Source: Vitis vinifera (lineage: Eukaryota > Streptophyta > Magnoliopsida > Vitales > Vitaceae). From it: a stretch of DNA of 64,000 bases. Where the stretch lies: the NCBI RefSeq assembly GCF_030704535.1, contig NC_081811.1, positions 4,319,001 through 4,383,000 on the forward strand, written 5' to 3'. The notes beneath the pieces are model-generated. The model was not told where the DNA came from. It ran no database searches and saw nothing but the letters and a program-made list of their open reading frames with translations. Made by a program: the position numbers and the translations under genes. This document shows, piece by piece, positions 29,501 through 41,284 of the stretch (position 1 is the stretch's first letter; each line of letters starts with the position of its first letter).

Positions 29501-32500
29501 CCCAATGCAAAACATGGAAACATTGTCAGTTCAAAGTCTAGAGAAGTTTTCACACGTACAAGGTGCAGGAACTTTTCACCGGCTGATCGAAATATTCGAC
29601 AAATTTCTCCAGGAACAAAGGCAGGACCATTTTCATAGCCTCGAACACCACCACCAGAAAAGGAAGCTGCTATTTCCTGACAAAGAGAAGACTAAATTTT
29701 GAATGTACTGCCGAGAATATGAAGGCCTATAATTATGATAAATAAAATTTGATGAAGGAATATATCATATAGCAATCTGGTGGCTCCTTGCCTCGGTAAT
29801 TCTTGGGATAGCACTTTGTTCGATGAAAACAGAGAGCTGAGCGAGTACAAGAACAAGGCCTGCAAGAAACTTTTCCCCTTGTGTTCCCTCTGTCAAACCC
29901 TGATGTTCACTAATTGAATGATTTTTTCCGGAAAGTGACAGAAATTGGTCATTGAGACTTCCGAAAAAGTCTTGAAATCCTTCTTGAACCCAATCAATAA
30001 TGAAGTCTCTCAGTTTCACCAGCAGTCCTAGGTTGTCATCAAGAAGCTGACGGAAGTCCTACAATAAACAAACAGGATGAGAGAAAGAGAGAGGTACACT
30101 AATGATCAAATCATCAAAAGCCATGGTTTGGGGGGGAAAAGTGAAATTAGTTTAAGCAATTGTGTGTGTGAGAGAGAGAGAGAGAGACTCGCATATGTGT
30201 AAATGATAGCAGAAACTAAATTCTATGGTGCGACAGGTGGGAGGAAATTTGTTTTAGCACTTAGAGAGAGAAAGAGAGAGAGAGAGAGCCATAACACCCC
30301 AGACCACCCTGGTGGATCTGACAGCTTTGGTGGTAGTGCAACAGCAAGTTACTTTACATGAATAAAGTATGCATATGGAAATTGTCAACTGATTCTACAT
30401 GTATAAACAGGTGTAGTTTTCATGGCCATGCATCATATATTTTTACCAGTAAGATGGCCATGCTGCCTTGAATTACTGCCTTCTTGCTTCCCTCCAGTGA
30501 AACCTGCAAAGGATGTTCTTCTCCGGCCCCTTCCTTTTGTTTAGTTTGGACCTTTGTAAGGGCATCTGCCAATCAAACAGAATTTAGCTAAGAACTTTTT
30601 TCTATTTCTTATGATCGTGTATTTATGATGTTTATGTTTCAGACAACCATTAATCAAATTCCAAAACCTTCAGAGTCTGCATCATTGTTCAATTCTTCCT
30701 TTTAGTGTTACTATTCCTCCTTTTAGAGTCATTATTCCTTTCTACGCAAAAAATGTCATCTATCCTAATATAGCAAGCATTGCCTTGTATACATCATGTA
30801 TACTTTAGGCGCTTTTAATACAATTGCTTTACTTATCAGAAAAAAAAAAAAAAAAGCAAGCATTGATTTGGATCTTTCAATTTCTTTCTTGCTTTCTGTC
30901 TTTTTGCTTGCCTTCAGAGACACCTGCAAAGGGTGTTTGTTTTCCTACCCCTTCTGTCTACTTTGGACTTTCTAAGAGCACCTTGACCTGCCTACCAAAA
31001 GAGAATTTAACTAAGACCTTTTTCAATTCCTAACATTGCACATTTAATCAAATGAATGTTTTCTTAATCAAAAGTACTAAATCAATTCATTTCAAAACCA
31101 TTAGTGGTTCTTCTAGTTAATGAGTCTCATTTCATTCTTGATTCTTTTTTTTAATATTACCATCCTTTTCCCCTGACAAACTACCATAAGTGCTATGACA
31201 TGCAAGCATTGATTTGAATTTCTTAAAATTTCTTTTAAAAGAAACTTCTTGAAACTCGTAACAGTAAGAATAATCTGAGACTTCATGTAGGAGATGATTC
31301 CTTAATTTCTTTTCTCTGAAAAAAAATTATCAAAACTCTTTAACAGTAAGAATAACCTGAGACATTGAGTAGGAGATTAGAAAACGTGCTAGCAACATAC
31401 TGTTTAACAGCAACATGGGCAGCCTGAAACCATATAAGATGAATCAGCACACCAAATCTTCATCATGAACAACTTAACAGACAGATGTCAATCCAAATAA
31501 CACAAGCACAAATAGATGCACGAAGAGAATTATGATCAATGAAAATGAAAAAAGAAAACCTCCAGAGAAAAATCAGAGAGAGCGGCCTCAGGTAAAACTT
31601 CTTCCATCAGAAGCACATCTGTCCAAATAACTCCTGCACTAACAAAGGCAATCAATTGAATATTTTAAGAATTTGTATCCAGATTGCAATACAAGAAAGT
31701 ATCTGGCCATTACATAAAATTTAAATTTCACAAAATAAAGACAAGTAGCAATAATGGAATAAAATTGCCAGTGGGACAAATACTTCAGAAACAAAAAGAA
31801 GGTTGAATTTATTTCATTATTAATACTTAACAAAATTATTACTGGCCAAGTATCATCATCTCTTCATGGATTGTCAAAAGAAGCTGTTTTGAGTTGAGAA
31901 CTAAGTATTGTATATAGCCATGGAATCAAAGTTGCACTACGTACATTGGCAGATGAATGCATGAATGTGATTCAAAAGGGAGCATGTTAACTTTTATGCA
32001 GAAAAAAGGGTCAAGGATGTGTGTCATGTGGTGGTAGAGGATGACTTCAAATGTAAACAAGTGATGATGTTATAGCAGATACGTTGTGTTTAGAGCACCA
32101 ATATGACGAAGATTAGATCAACTCATGATGTAATAACAGATATGCAGTACTTACGAAGGATTCCAAGTAGATCAGATGAACTAATCTGCTTCCTTATTTG
32201 TTGCTGAGTGGATTCAAAATGCCTAAAGAAACAAAATCCAGTTATGGAACAGTTAGAGAAAGCAAGAGACGGAACAGATAATTTACAAGTTCAAAAAAAA
32301 ACTTCAATAATTCATCCATACTTGGTAACCAGATCTTGTGCAAGTTTGATTAGTTGATCTTCTGAATCAGGAAATATTAATCGATAAGCATGGACAGCCT
32401 CCACAAACTCACGGGTAGAAGCCTTGGTTCAGAAAATTGTATAATTTCTCATCAATTTGATGACATAAGAAAGAAAAGAAAAAATCTAACTGCAAACAAT

Positions 32501-35500
32501 AACGGGAGATTGCCACAAAGGCCAGAAATCGATTTTCTTTAGGTAGATAAGGAAACGTGGCAATGCTACTTTTTTCTGCTTACTTCATGTGCAGTTCCAG
32601 GAAGTGCATCAGAAGAACTTCCTTGTTTGGAAGGTTCATCAGAATCTAGAGAAGTGGTGCTTATTGCTCTAGAGTTAAGCTGAAGGGTTATAAGGTATTT
32701 TTCCAAAGTTTCAAGTAGCTTTGCCTTCAAGCTGTCCACCTGTCAAAATTGGGCAAACTGTCATTGTATTTACATCAATGTACAGACAAACACATGAAAA
32801 ATAAAAAGGACTATGTCAATTTACTTGCATGTAGAAGAATCTGTGTGATCTTTTTTTTTCTTTACAGGAAATAGAAATTAAAAGGTGCCTAACAAAATGG
32901 GGCACTACCCTACCACACAAGTATACAAGGCACCAGGGCAGAAAAAGAAGAAGGCCAATACAAACCACCCACCCCATAGCAGCTCAAGCAAAGGCCAATA
33001 AAAGCCACCCACCCCATAGTAGCTCAAGCAAAGACATTAAGTAGATATTCACTGCAACAGAGAGCTCTGTGAACCTTCAAAATTGTTCTACTCCCCTCTT
33101 TTCATATAGTTTAAGACAAGCATGAAGGAGTCATTTTCCGATCTACCTTCTACTTTGATACATGAAACTAGCTTGCAACCCATTAAGGACATAATTAACC
33201 TTCCTGGAAAGGACCCAAGACAACCCAGATAAGGAAAATACTATATAACCCAAAGATTGGACACATTCACAATGAATTAGAAGCTGATCAACCAACTTTT
33301 CCTATTATTTGAAGAGACAACATCAGTTCACCAAAATCCAACCCCTTCCTGTTAGATGTTCAATTGGGAGAATTCTATCCTGAGCCACCTCCAAGAAATG
33401 AAGTTAAACATAACCCCGCACCTTAGAGGGCCAAATGTCTCTAGCTGGAAAGTGCAGGTACTTTCTGGCATAAGGACTAGTAGTAGGACTTTACTAAGAA
33501 AATGCATTTCCTGGAAGCTCTGTTAACCAACTTATCATCAAGTTAGCATGAATATGCGCTGAGCTCAAAGGGCATAAAAGCTCTTCCACCATCTCCATCT
33601 CCCAATCAAAAGAATTCCTCCTAAACCTAGGATTCCATCAAGCTACCATCCCCATCCCTAAATTCCAATGATCCGCCATCCAAGCCACTCTATGAACAAC
33701 TAAAGAGTACATAACCAGGAAATAATCCTTTAGAGTCAACTTTCTACACCATGTATCTGTCCAAAATTTTGTCCGGAGCCCATTGCCAATGGAAAAAATA
33801 ACTCTTGAAAATCTTCCTATTCTCTGTCTGTGGCTTTCTAGAGGCTACATCCATAAGCCATCCTGCCAATCCTAGAGCACCAACCCCCCACTATCTCTCC
33901 ATGCTCCCATAATGACTCTCCTCCACAAGCTATCTTGCTCACCAATAGACTTCTATAACCATTTCCTAAGCAACACCTTATTCAACATAGGTACCCTTAT
34001 AATAGCCAAACCTCCTCTTTTCATCTCAAAACACACCACATCTCATCTGAACCTCTATTTAAATCCTTTTTAATGGTTTACTCTCTCATAGAGTGAATCC
34101 TTTTCGATGGCTTACTCTCTCATAGAACCTCTATTTGAATCCTTTTAATTCTACGCTGCACTTTCCTTAGAATCATGGAAGATGCATAAAGTAAATTGGA
34201 AGATTGGACAGTATACTTTCAACAAAGTAAATGCGTTACCCTTTGAGAAGTACAACTTTTTCCAGGATGTCAATCTTTCCTTAAACCTTCCTTTTACAAC
34301 ATTCCAAACCACAAAGCACTTAAAAGAGACCACAAAGGCAAACCCCATATATTTGGTAATAGGTGGCCCACTCTCCACCAAACTTCACAGCCAAACTGCC
34401 CTACATCATCCACTGCTCACATTGAAAGAAGCTCATTCTTTTCCAAATTGATTTCTAAAGCCAAAACAGCTTATAAAGCACAACACCACCCATTTTAGAT
34501 ATAACCACAACTCATTGCTAGCCTCTAAAAAGAAGGGAATCATCTTCACAAAGAAATGTGAGATTTCAATCCTGCCACTTCTTTTCTTCCTACTTGAAAC
34601 TGTTAAGAACCACCTCTATCCTGCTTAGTTCATAATACAAATCAAAATCTCCTTCACCAGAATAAATAAATAAAGAGAGAGCAAATGTCGCTGCCTCAAC
34701 CCTCTCACACTCTGAGAAAAAAAAAAAAAACAGGTAGAATTCCAATTAACTAATACTAATAAACAAATGGTCAAAATGCAAAACTTATTTCAATTAATAT
34801 GTTTTTACACGGAGCCCCTATTACTCATCATCAAAAGAAGGAAATTACATTTCAGATAACTTAAGCCTTCTTGATGCCATTTGCAAGCCACCATTGCTCT
34901 CGAACATTTGTTTTGGAGTCAATGGCCTCATTAGCTATGAGACTAGTGCCCCAGATTTGAATACTTAAGGATATTTTGGGAGTCAAAAACATCCTCATTG
35001 ATGATTTTGTAGAGGTTTTTTGCCAACACTTTAAGCAAGTAACAAATAATCTCAACAGACATAACAGAATATCATGCAGCACCAAACCTGAAAATTCAAC
35101 TGCTTAAGAAGCACCACAGCCTCAGCTCTTACTTGCACAGATTCAGAGTCTAAGCATACCTTTTCCTGAAAGGGGAAAAATTATCCAACTAAGAGACCAT
35201 TTTTATCCGGATTAGCAAAAGCACAAGAAGTGGGGATAAAAAATATTAATGTTTTAATCAGCAAAAGGTTCATGAATGCACAAGGAAGCAGAAGAAAAAG
35301 AAGACGATGATGATGATGAATCAAAAGAAAAACAACCTTATTTGAAGATCTCGCAGATATACTCACAAGCCCAGGTGACAATTTTTAGCACCTAGAATCC
35401 ATATAAACACTATACTTGAAATATACATTTGCTTACTATCAATGAAGATTTGTGACATGGACATCTAGCACGTCCACTCCTCTAGTATTCAGCAACACTG

Positions 35501-38500
35501 ATGAGCATAAATACAACTGCCTAGTATATAATCTGACCTTTTTTCAAATAAACATTAAAATTAAAAATATTATAAATAATGTTGAGTGAACCTGCAAGTT
35601 TTTTATGATAATAGACATTGCTTCTTCAGATGCTCTCTTACAATCCTGGAATGATGAGTCCCCATATGCCTATTGAATAAAAAAAGAACATGTCACTAAT
35701 GAGTAGAATTCTCAATATGAAGTTGATAACAATGATATCATGTCAAGAAAACAAACAAAGATAAATTGCTTCAGCCACTGAAGGAACAGGTAAGAAGACA
35801 GTCACCTCAAAAATCGGCATGGCTCCAGTATAAAACCTGACTGCATCAGCATAAGCTTCGGATTTAATACATTTTCCAAGCCTAGTAGGTAGATCATATA
35901 TGAACTGCTCTTTTCCACAGAAGATGAAATCTGTGTAACTCATACATGGCCAAACACCAAAACTTACATAAAGTATTGAACATCAAATAAGATTATTTCC
36001 GACCGATTGAAAATCTAACCATAAAAATGTTTCATCATGAGCCATAGCCTCAATATCTTTCTAAACAACTATAAAACAAAAATACCAACTTCAATAATGT
36101 ATCATTTTTTTTTTTTTTTTGTTAGGTAATAATGTATCATTATTTTTGGAAATCATCTTACCAGCAAATAGTTATTACTATTAACTGGCAAGTATCTTTC
36201 AATCAACGGGTCTACAGTTCAATTATGGAAGTTTACAGGGCATTACTTACAGGAGAACTAGCTAGGTCACTGCCAACTTTGTTTGCATGACAATGGTACA
36301 AACCGTATCGCAAGATATTTATTTCAATTCTTTGCACATTGATCAATCTCTAGAAGTCAATGCTCTTACAAAGATGTCATTCCACTACACGAGAAATAGC
36401 AACACTACACATTGACTAGTAAATTTTAATACCTGAACTTTCCGAAGAAGATTTCGTGTTCGATGCAATTTCTCTATATGTTCTCTTTTCTCAAAAAGAG
36501 AGGTATTAACCCCATCACTTCTAGATTGAACAGACATTATCTGCAATATGGGTGTAGCCAATTACCTCTTGTTCACATTCTTTTTATTGAAAGAGTGAGC
36601 ACAAAATTGATTGAAATAAAAATTATCCAAGCACCTTCTTAAGCAGCTGTTCCATATTTGCTTCCATGCCTACGATGTTATTTTTCATCCTATTCAAAGA
36701 TGCAGATAAACAAGAGTGTTTAAGTAATATCTGTATATATATTTATCTCATCAAAAGTTCTTAGCTAACCATACATAAACTGGAACCAAAAAATTTCACA
36801 TAATCTAAAGTGTAGACAAGATGCTCCACTAAATGTACTAGTTATGTCTAAAAGATGCAACAACAAAAAAGAATAACAAAAAATGGTTAATTTCATTTAC
36901 CTCCCTTGAGGTTTTGGTTAAATACATCTAACTCCCTTAAGTTTGAAATTTCATCATGCACCTCCCTTATTTTAAATAAGAGGAGAGATGAGTGAAAATA
37001 AGAAATGAAAAGGATAAGGAAGGTATTTGATGAAATTTCAAACCTATGGAGGTTAGATGAATTTGGCCGAAACCTCATGGGAGGTGAATGAAATTAACCC
37101 AAAAAAAAAAAAAATGGATAATGAGATAGAGGACAGATAATACTGTTTCCCATAATGCAAAATGTCAAACATGGAGATTGAAAATCCGCAAGCCTGTAAT
37201 GAGGTACTGAGGAGCATGCATTTCGTCATCAGCTAGGTGTATGGATCCACAAGAGTACTCTTTACAAACTATGTATTTTGCTTGTGCATGGCTTCTATGC
37301 CTAGTGTGTATATGGGTTGTGCCTTTTTCTGTTAGGGACTTTTATTGTTGTTGTTATTGTTATATAGGCATTTTATAATTCATTTATACCTATTTGCCTA
37401 TTGAAAAAATAAAGAAAATAAAATTCAACTATGTAAAAAAGGGAACATTACCTTTTAATTGTCTCAGTGGCACTGATAAACTTGTTGTAATTTTCATACA
37501 CTAACATCTGCAAGTCAGTGTCAAGATTTTTTATCTCAGCTGCCATTTCAACATGTCTTTGAAGAAGTCCTTCCAAATTTGATTTTTGTGCCTTCACATA
37601 CAAATGAAGCAAATATTATTATATAAGAAGATTATAGAAAACTACAGGTAAGCAACAAGGATACCAAGCTCACTGCTGGACCCCTACCTTCGACAACATA
37701 AAACGATGCAGTGCGACTGGAAAATGTTTAGATCCATTGAACAATTTATTAATTTAGAACAGTGAGAAATCATGGAACAGTGAAAGAATGTGTAACTAAA
37801 CTAAAATAAAGGGAATCTTTGTTTCCCAGGTTGTCTGCCAGCATCGGAACTTGTGGTGTCCAAATTTCTCTAATCACTTAAAAGCATTTCGATCTTATCC
37901 TCGCTTAATTCAGAATAGGGAAAAGTTAAGACACTCTGCAGGAATGTGAAACTAGACTTAGCCAATGCTCATGCATTGGAACTTCCAGGCCTAAATAAAG
38001 GGAGCTCTTTTTTTTTTTCCAGATTTTCAGTGTCCAAATTTCTCTAATTCTTAAATGTATTTTGATCTCATCACTTGCAGAAATTCGTGATCTTGAATAT
38101 CTGCAAGTACATCAGTATCTCGACATCTCTAGCATCTACGAGTGTCATTCCAACGATATTTCTATGTTTTGCTTCTAATCTTCAACCAATATCTATTCAA
38201 TATCTCCGCGATTTCATACCTCAATTCGTTATTAATATCCAATTCCTTCCAATGCAAATTAAGAGCAACAACCAAAAAAATTCACAGAAACCAAAAATTA
38301 CGAACTCATATTCCCACCCAATATACATGTCACAATCTCTTAATACAATTTTGAATTCAGTTCCATGAGGTAACAGAACACAATTCACATTCTGAATCAG
38401 ATTTAAAACATCAGACCCCTAATTCCAACCAAAACCTCATGCACAGATCTGAAAAAACAATGAGATCGTGAGCCTTGTGCGTACCAGAAGATTCATGTAC

Positions 38501-38655
38501 TGATCGGCATCGAAGGAAGTCGTGTTGATGGCGTCTAGCGAAACGTACTTGGAAGAAGTATTCGAGGCCGTTGAAGGATCTGGAGCGTAGAAGCTCGATA
38601 GCAGATCTCTCATTCTCTTCGCTTTGTCGTCCAGTGGAATATCGTCGGCAGCCAT
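26582..38655 (-). CDS. VPS51: VPS51 homologue, subunit of the GARP/EARP tethering complexes
   Basis: Twenty coding exons: 38655-38485, 37591-37452, 36689-36635, 36540-36433, 35904-35806, 35669-35592, 35165-35088, 32739-32584, 32422-32322, 32222-32155, 31633-31560, 31423-31357, 30565-30447, 30058-29792, 29676-29560, 28126-28055, 27951-27901, 27663-27433, 27352-27176, 26701-26582. Total 2349 nt, 782 aa, the expected plant length. The N-terminus has the Vps51/Vps67 (COG1/EXO84-like) region with DKAKRMRDLLSSFYAP and FDADQYMNLL, then a helical coiled-coil segment (IKRMKNNIVGME, LHRTRNLLRKVQFIYDLP). The C-terminal part includes a charged linker (HRTDSNGSTTSSRS) and ends TAVSS. The family tethers endosome-derived vesicles at the trans-Golgi. 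Intron 14 uses a GC donor. Introns are enlarged by LINE debris, a MITE and ghost exons. Reading frame intact. Confidence 0.95.
29786..29791 (-). other. Non-canonical GC splice donor (VPS51 intron 14)
   Basis: Exon 30058-29792 ends ...ATT ACC GAG and the intron starts GCAAGG on the minus strand. The next exon begins after a normal CAG acceptor at 29676 with GAA ATA GCA, giving the conserved TEEIAASF junction. No GT nearby keeps the frame and the protein match. The exon end GAG and the intron AAGG fit the strong complementarity to U1 seen in GC-AG introns. Confidence 0.8.
30161..30187. repeat. (GT)n(GA)n microsatellite
   Basis: A short run of GT followed by GA dinucleotides in VPS51 intron 13. 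A second imperfect GA run occurs at 30262-30288. Both are simple-sequence repeats likely to vary in length. Confidence 0.85.
30783..30854 (+). mobile_element. 72-bp truncated LINE tail in VPS51 intron
   Basis: The insert contains TTGTATAC ... CTTTAGGCGCTTTTAATA and ends in a long A run. It is flanked by an 11-bp direct repeat AGCAAGCATTG at 30772-30782 and 30855-30865. It resembles the 3' end of the insertion at 58052-58275 (TTGTATACACCCTGTATGCTTTGGGG), so both are copies of one LINE family. Confidence 0.75.
30866..31310 (-). pseudogene. Ghost copies of VPS51 exons 12 (part) and 13
   Basis: About 30880-31020 is a diverged copy of exon 30565-30447 plus flanking intron; shared stretches include CACCTGCAAAGG/AACCTGCAAAGG, TTTGGAC and GAATTTA-CTAAGA. 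About 31255-31310 copies the end of exon 31423-31357 (ACAGTAAGAATAA-CTGAGAC). The exon 13 copy has a single-base loss near TTAGAAAGTCC and an in-frame TGA, so it cannot be used. The arrangement implies an old tandem duplication within intron 12 whose extra exons have decayed. Confidence 0.7.
32850..34860 (-). mobile_element. LINE 3' remnant in VPS51 intron 7
   Basis: The block begins at a T-run (about 32851-32859) in the 3'-tail style and contains, on the minus strand at 34381-34151, a stretch typical of the region after LINE reverse transcriptase (RFKERLTSWKKLYFSKGN). Frames are broken. It fills most of intron 35087-32740 and is separate from the LINE remnant at 3600-6460. No target-site duplication was recognised. 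Confidence 0.7.
36106..36127 (-). mobile_element. 22-bp poly(A)-type retroposon stub with target-site duplication
   Basis: A run of T followed by GTTAGGT is bracketed by a perfect 13-bp direct repeat, AATAATGTATCAT, at 36093-36105 and 36128-36140. On the minus strand the insert reads ACCTAAC plus an A tail. It is interpreted as an extreme 5'-truncated retroposon in VPS51 intron 4. Confidence 0.6.
36884..37100. mobile_element. Foldback MITE with about 70-bp terminal inverted repeats
   Basis: The left arm (GGTTAATTTCATTTACCTCC, then TTGAGGTTTTGG and GTTTGAAATTTCATC) is mirrored on the right by GAAATTTCAAAC, CCGAAACCTCATGG and GGAGGTGAATGAAATTAACC. The whole 217-bp insert can form a near-complete hairpin. 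It lies in VPS51 intron 2 and codes for nothing. The flank is A-rich, so the duplication length, and hence whether the superfamily is Mutator-like or another, is unclear. Confidence 0.8.
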
Positions 38656-38679
38656 TTTCGAATATCCTTGTGCGCGTTC

Positions 38680-38687
38680 TAGGGTTT
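38680..38687 (-). promoter_or_regulatory. Telo-box near VPS51 start
   Basis: TAGGGTTT on the plus strand, AAACCCTA on the gene strand, about 25 bp upstream of the VPS51 ATG. The motif is common in leaders and promoters of plant housekeeping genes. ACGT-containing words occur farther upstream (38784-38815). Confidence 0.45.
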
Positions 38688-39024
38688 CGATTTCGCTGTT
38701 CTGGAAGTTGAATTAGAGTCGAAACGGAGATGGAGTAGACGATGAAGTGGATTTAACAGGGGTCAGCTTCTGGCTTCAGCAACGACGTCGTTTGAGCTAA
38801 AACGATGACGTTTTACTCGTTGGCACCAGTAGTTCGGTGAGTCGAGCTATGCAAACAGTCGTCGGGGGGAAATGGGATCCTCCACCGTGGCCTCTTGACG
38901 TGGCAATGCCATGTCGATATTTCTAGAGTTTGTAGATATGAGCCACGGCATTTGATTAACATTTATTATTAAAATTCGGGATGATTTTATGAAGCATTTT
39001 TAACTTAAAAATTGTTGTTAATTA

Positions 39025-39090
39025 AGATTATGTTTAGTTCCCATATAATGTGAAGAAGAAGTTAAAATAAAGAGGAAATGTGAAAAATAG

Positions 39091-39160
<70 letters not shown>

Positions 39161-39370
39161 AAATCGATAATTTATTTTATATATTACTTCAAACTTATTT
39201 TATTTATTTTTTATCTTTTATATAAATATTAAATAATTTAAAATATATGTAAATTTCTAATTAATTTTAATTATATTTTATTTTATTTCATATTTTTTAT
39301 ATTAAAAATAAATAAAAAAATAATCATTTTTTTTTTTTCACTTTTCGATAACAAAACATAACCTAAGTGT
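39025..39370. repeat. AT-rich dispersed repeat with (AT)n core
   Basis: The block runs from GATTATGTTTAGTTCCCAT to AAAACATAACCTAAG and contains a pure AT dinucleotide tract of about 64 bp (39094-39157). Related AT-rich blocks with TATGTTTGGTT...ATATAACCTAAG ends occur at 42470-42735 and 45020-45285 and a weaker one at 62705-62945. The end similarity suggests a MITE-like family, but precise termini and duplications are not resolved. Confidence 0.5.
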
Positions 39371-40300
39371 TCGACAAATTTTATACCATAGTCACATACT
39401 AATGCTTTGACTTGTAAACTTAAATACATGATACAAATTCAAACAAAATTTACACGGATATTAAATGCACATCGAAGTTTCTCATTTGGAATATACAACA
39501 GTACACACTATAATGAATGTTTGATTTTAGTTTCACGTAATCGGTAATTTTATACACTCTAATTAGACAGATCTGCTATCTTTAGATATATTAAACATAT
39601 CAAACTAAGTACATTAATTAATCATAATTATGTTCATGGATTATAAAATAAATTAATCAACCTTTAGGTGATTGGTAAATATTTTATAATCAATGAACAT
39701 CAATATACTCGTAATAAAAAAAATGTATCTTGTCATAAACATCATAATCGATATGCATGAGACATTCTATTCGATCACTCTATTGAGTACAAGCTAACAT
39801 ATTATGAATTTTAAATTATACAAAATTTTCAATCATGTTAAACTTAAACTTTCATATTACAATTGTTTTCATGTTGAATGTATTAAATAGTAAAAAAAAA
39901 AATTGTTAAAATTGATGGAATAATTTCCAAATTGTGAATCTAATACTCCTCGTATTTTTTTATCGAAGAGAAACCTATTCTTGACATAAATGTCCTTTAT
40001 CGTTCCACAAATTTACATGTATGTTTTTTAAAAAAAATGTTATATTTACAATAAAATAATGAGGACATTTTTTTCAAAATAAAGTAAAAAAATATGAAAG
40101 GTTAAATTTCAAAAATTAGGTTTTTAAAAACCATTTTAATCAAATAACCCTAAATAATAAGGGGTTGAGAAGGAATTAGACTACGATCCATCGTTCTTAG
40201 GTTAATCGAGAGGTAGATGAATTGATGAAAAAAATTAAGCTTTTGAAGATGAAAGCCTATACTTTACTAATTTATCCTCATCATTTTATAGCATGGTATT

Positions 40301-41105
40301 TGTGGGGGGTTTCCCTCCACGTGTTATTTTCAAGCTCAAGACCATTTGACCGACTAGGATAGACTTGTAACCCATCTGGGATCACTCCATCTAGACCAAG
40401 ATAAGTTCCGTCTGACACCAAAAGTGAGAGGTTTCCTTTATTCCATAAGGTCTGATGGAATCGATAGGCTAGACTCACTAGAGTCTTAGACGGACAAATA
40501 AGTCCAGTCAAGTCCTCAGGACTTCTAGCATGCATGATCAACTACATCTAATGTCTGAGTACTGACCTAGACACTTGACATCTAAGCGGCAGATTAGATG
40601 TCTAACGTCTAAGCGGCGGACAAAACTCCATTTACGTCCAAAAGTCAATGTCAATTAATTGTTACACACAATTCCATACATTGGCAGACTAAATGGATAG
40701 TAAGTCGCACATCAGTAGATAACACTAGTCAGTCGCCCTTCTATGATACGATTGCCCAGCCGCCCTAAGGGTAATCATCATTATAAGGAATACTATAGTG
40801 CATAGTTAGCACTACAGTGATAGTGACATCAATTCTATATAAACCCCTCAAAAAACACAAACAAGGTATACACACACATACGCTATTTTTCTCCTATAAA
40901 AATAGTTAGAGCTATCCTTGTTTGACTTAAGTTTCGGATGAGCATACCCGGACCACTTGTCTGGACATTTTTTTGTATAATAAGGAAGTCTGTTTGACTC
41001 CAGTGCAGTTGGACGAACTCTTCAAGAAGCACGAACAAGGGAAGTAGTCCACCTAACTCTAGTGAAGTTGGATGGACCTGACTCCAGTTGAGAACGACAC
41101 CAACA
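40301..41105. mobile_element. Solo LTR (family B) in duplication copy 1
   Basis: 805 bp with TG...CA ends (TGTGGGGGGTTTCC ... GACACCAACA), bordered by GTATT at 40296-40300 and ATATT at 41106-41110: a target-site duplication with one later change. An internal TATA-like CTATATAAACCCC near 40836-40848 fits an LTR promoter. The equivalent LTR in copy 2 has the same insertion site. Confidence 0.82.
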
Positions 41106-41284
41106 ATATTAACAAATTTATGAGATTCTAATCATTTCTAATGTCAAATGGGAGAAGTCTTTTTCCTTCACTCATAGTGATAAAGAAAACAAATATTATT
41201 GTATATGTTGACCTTTATGTTAGTCATTTTATGGAGAGATTTAACGTTCATAATGTTGATATAAATTTAATATTGTGTTTGATT

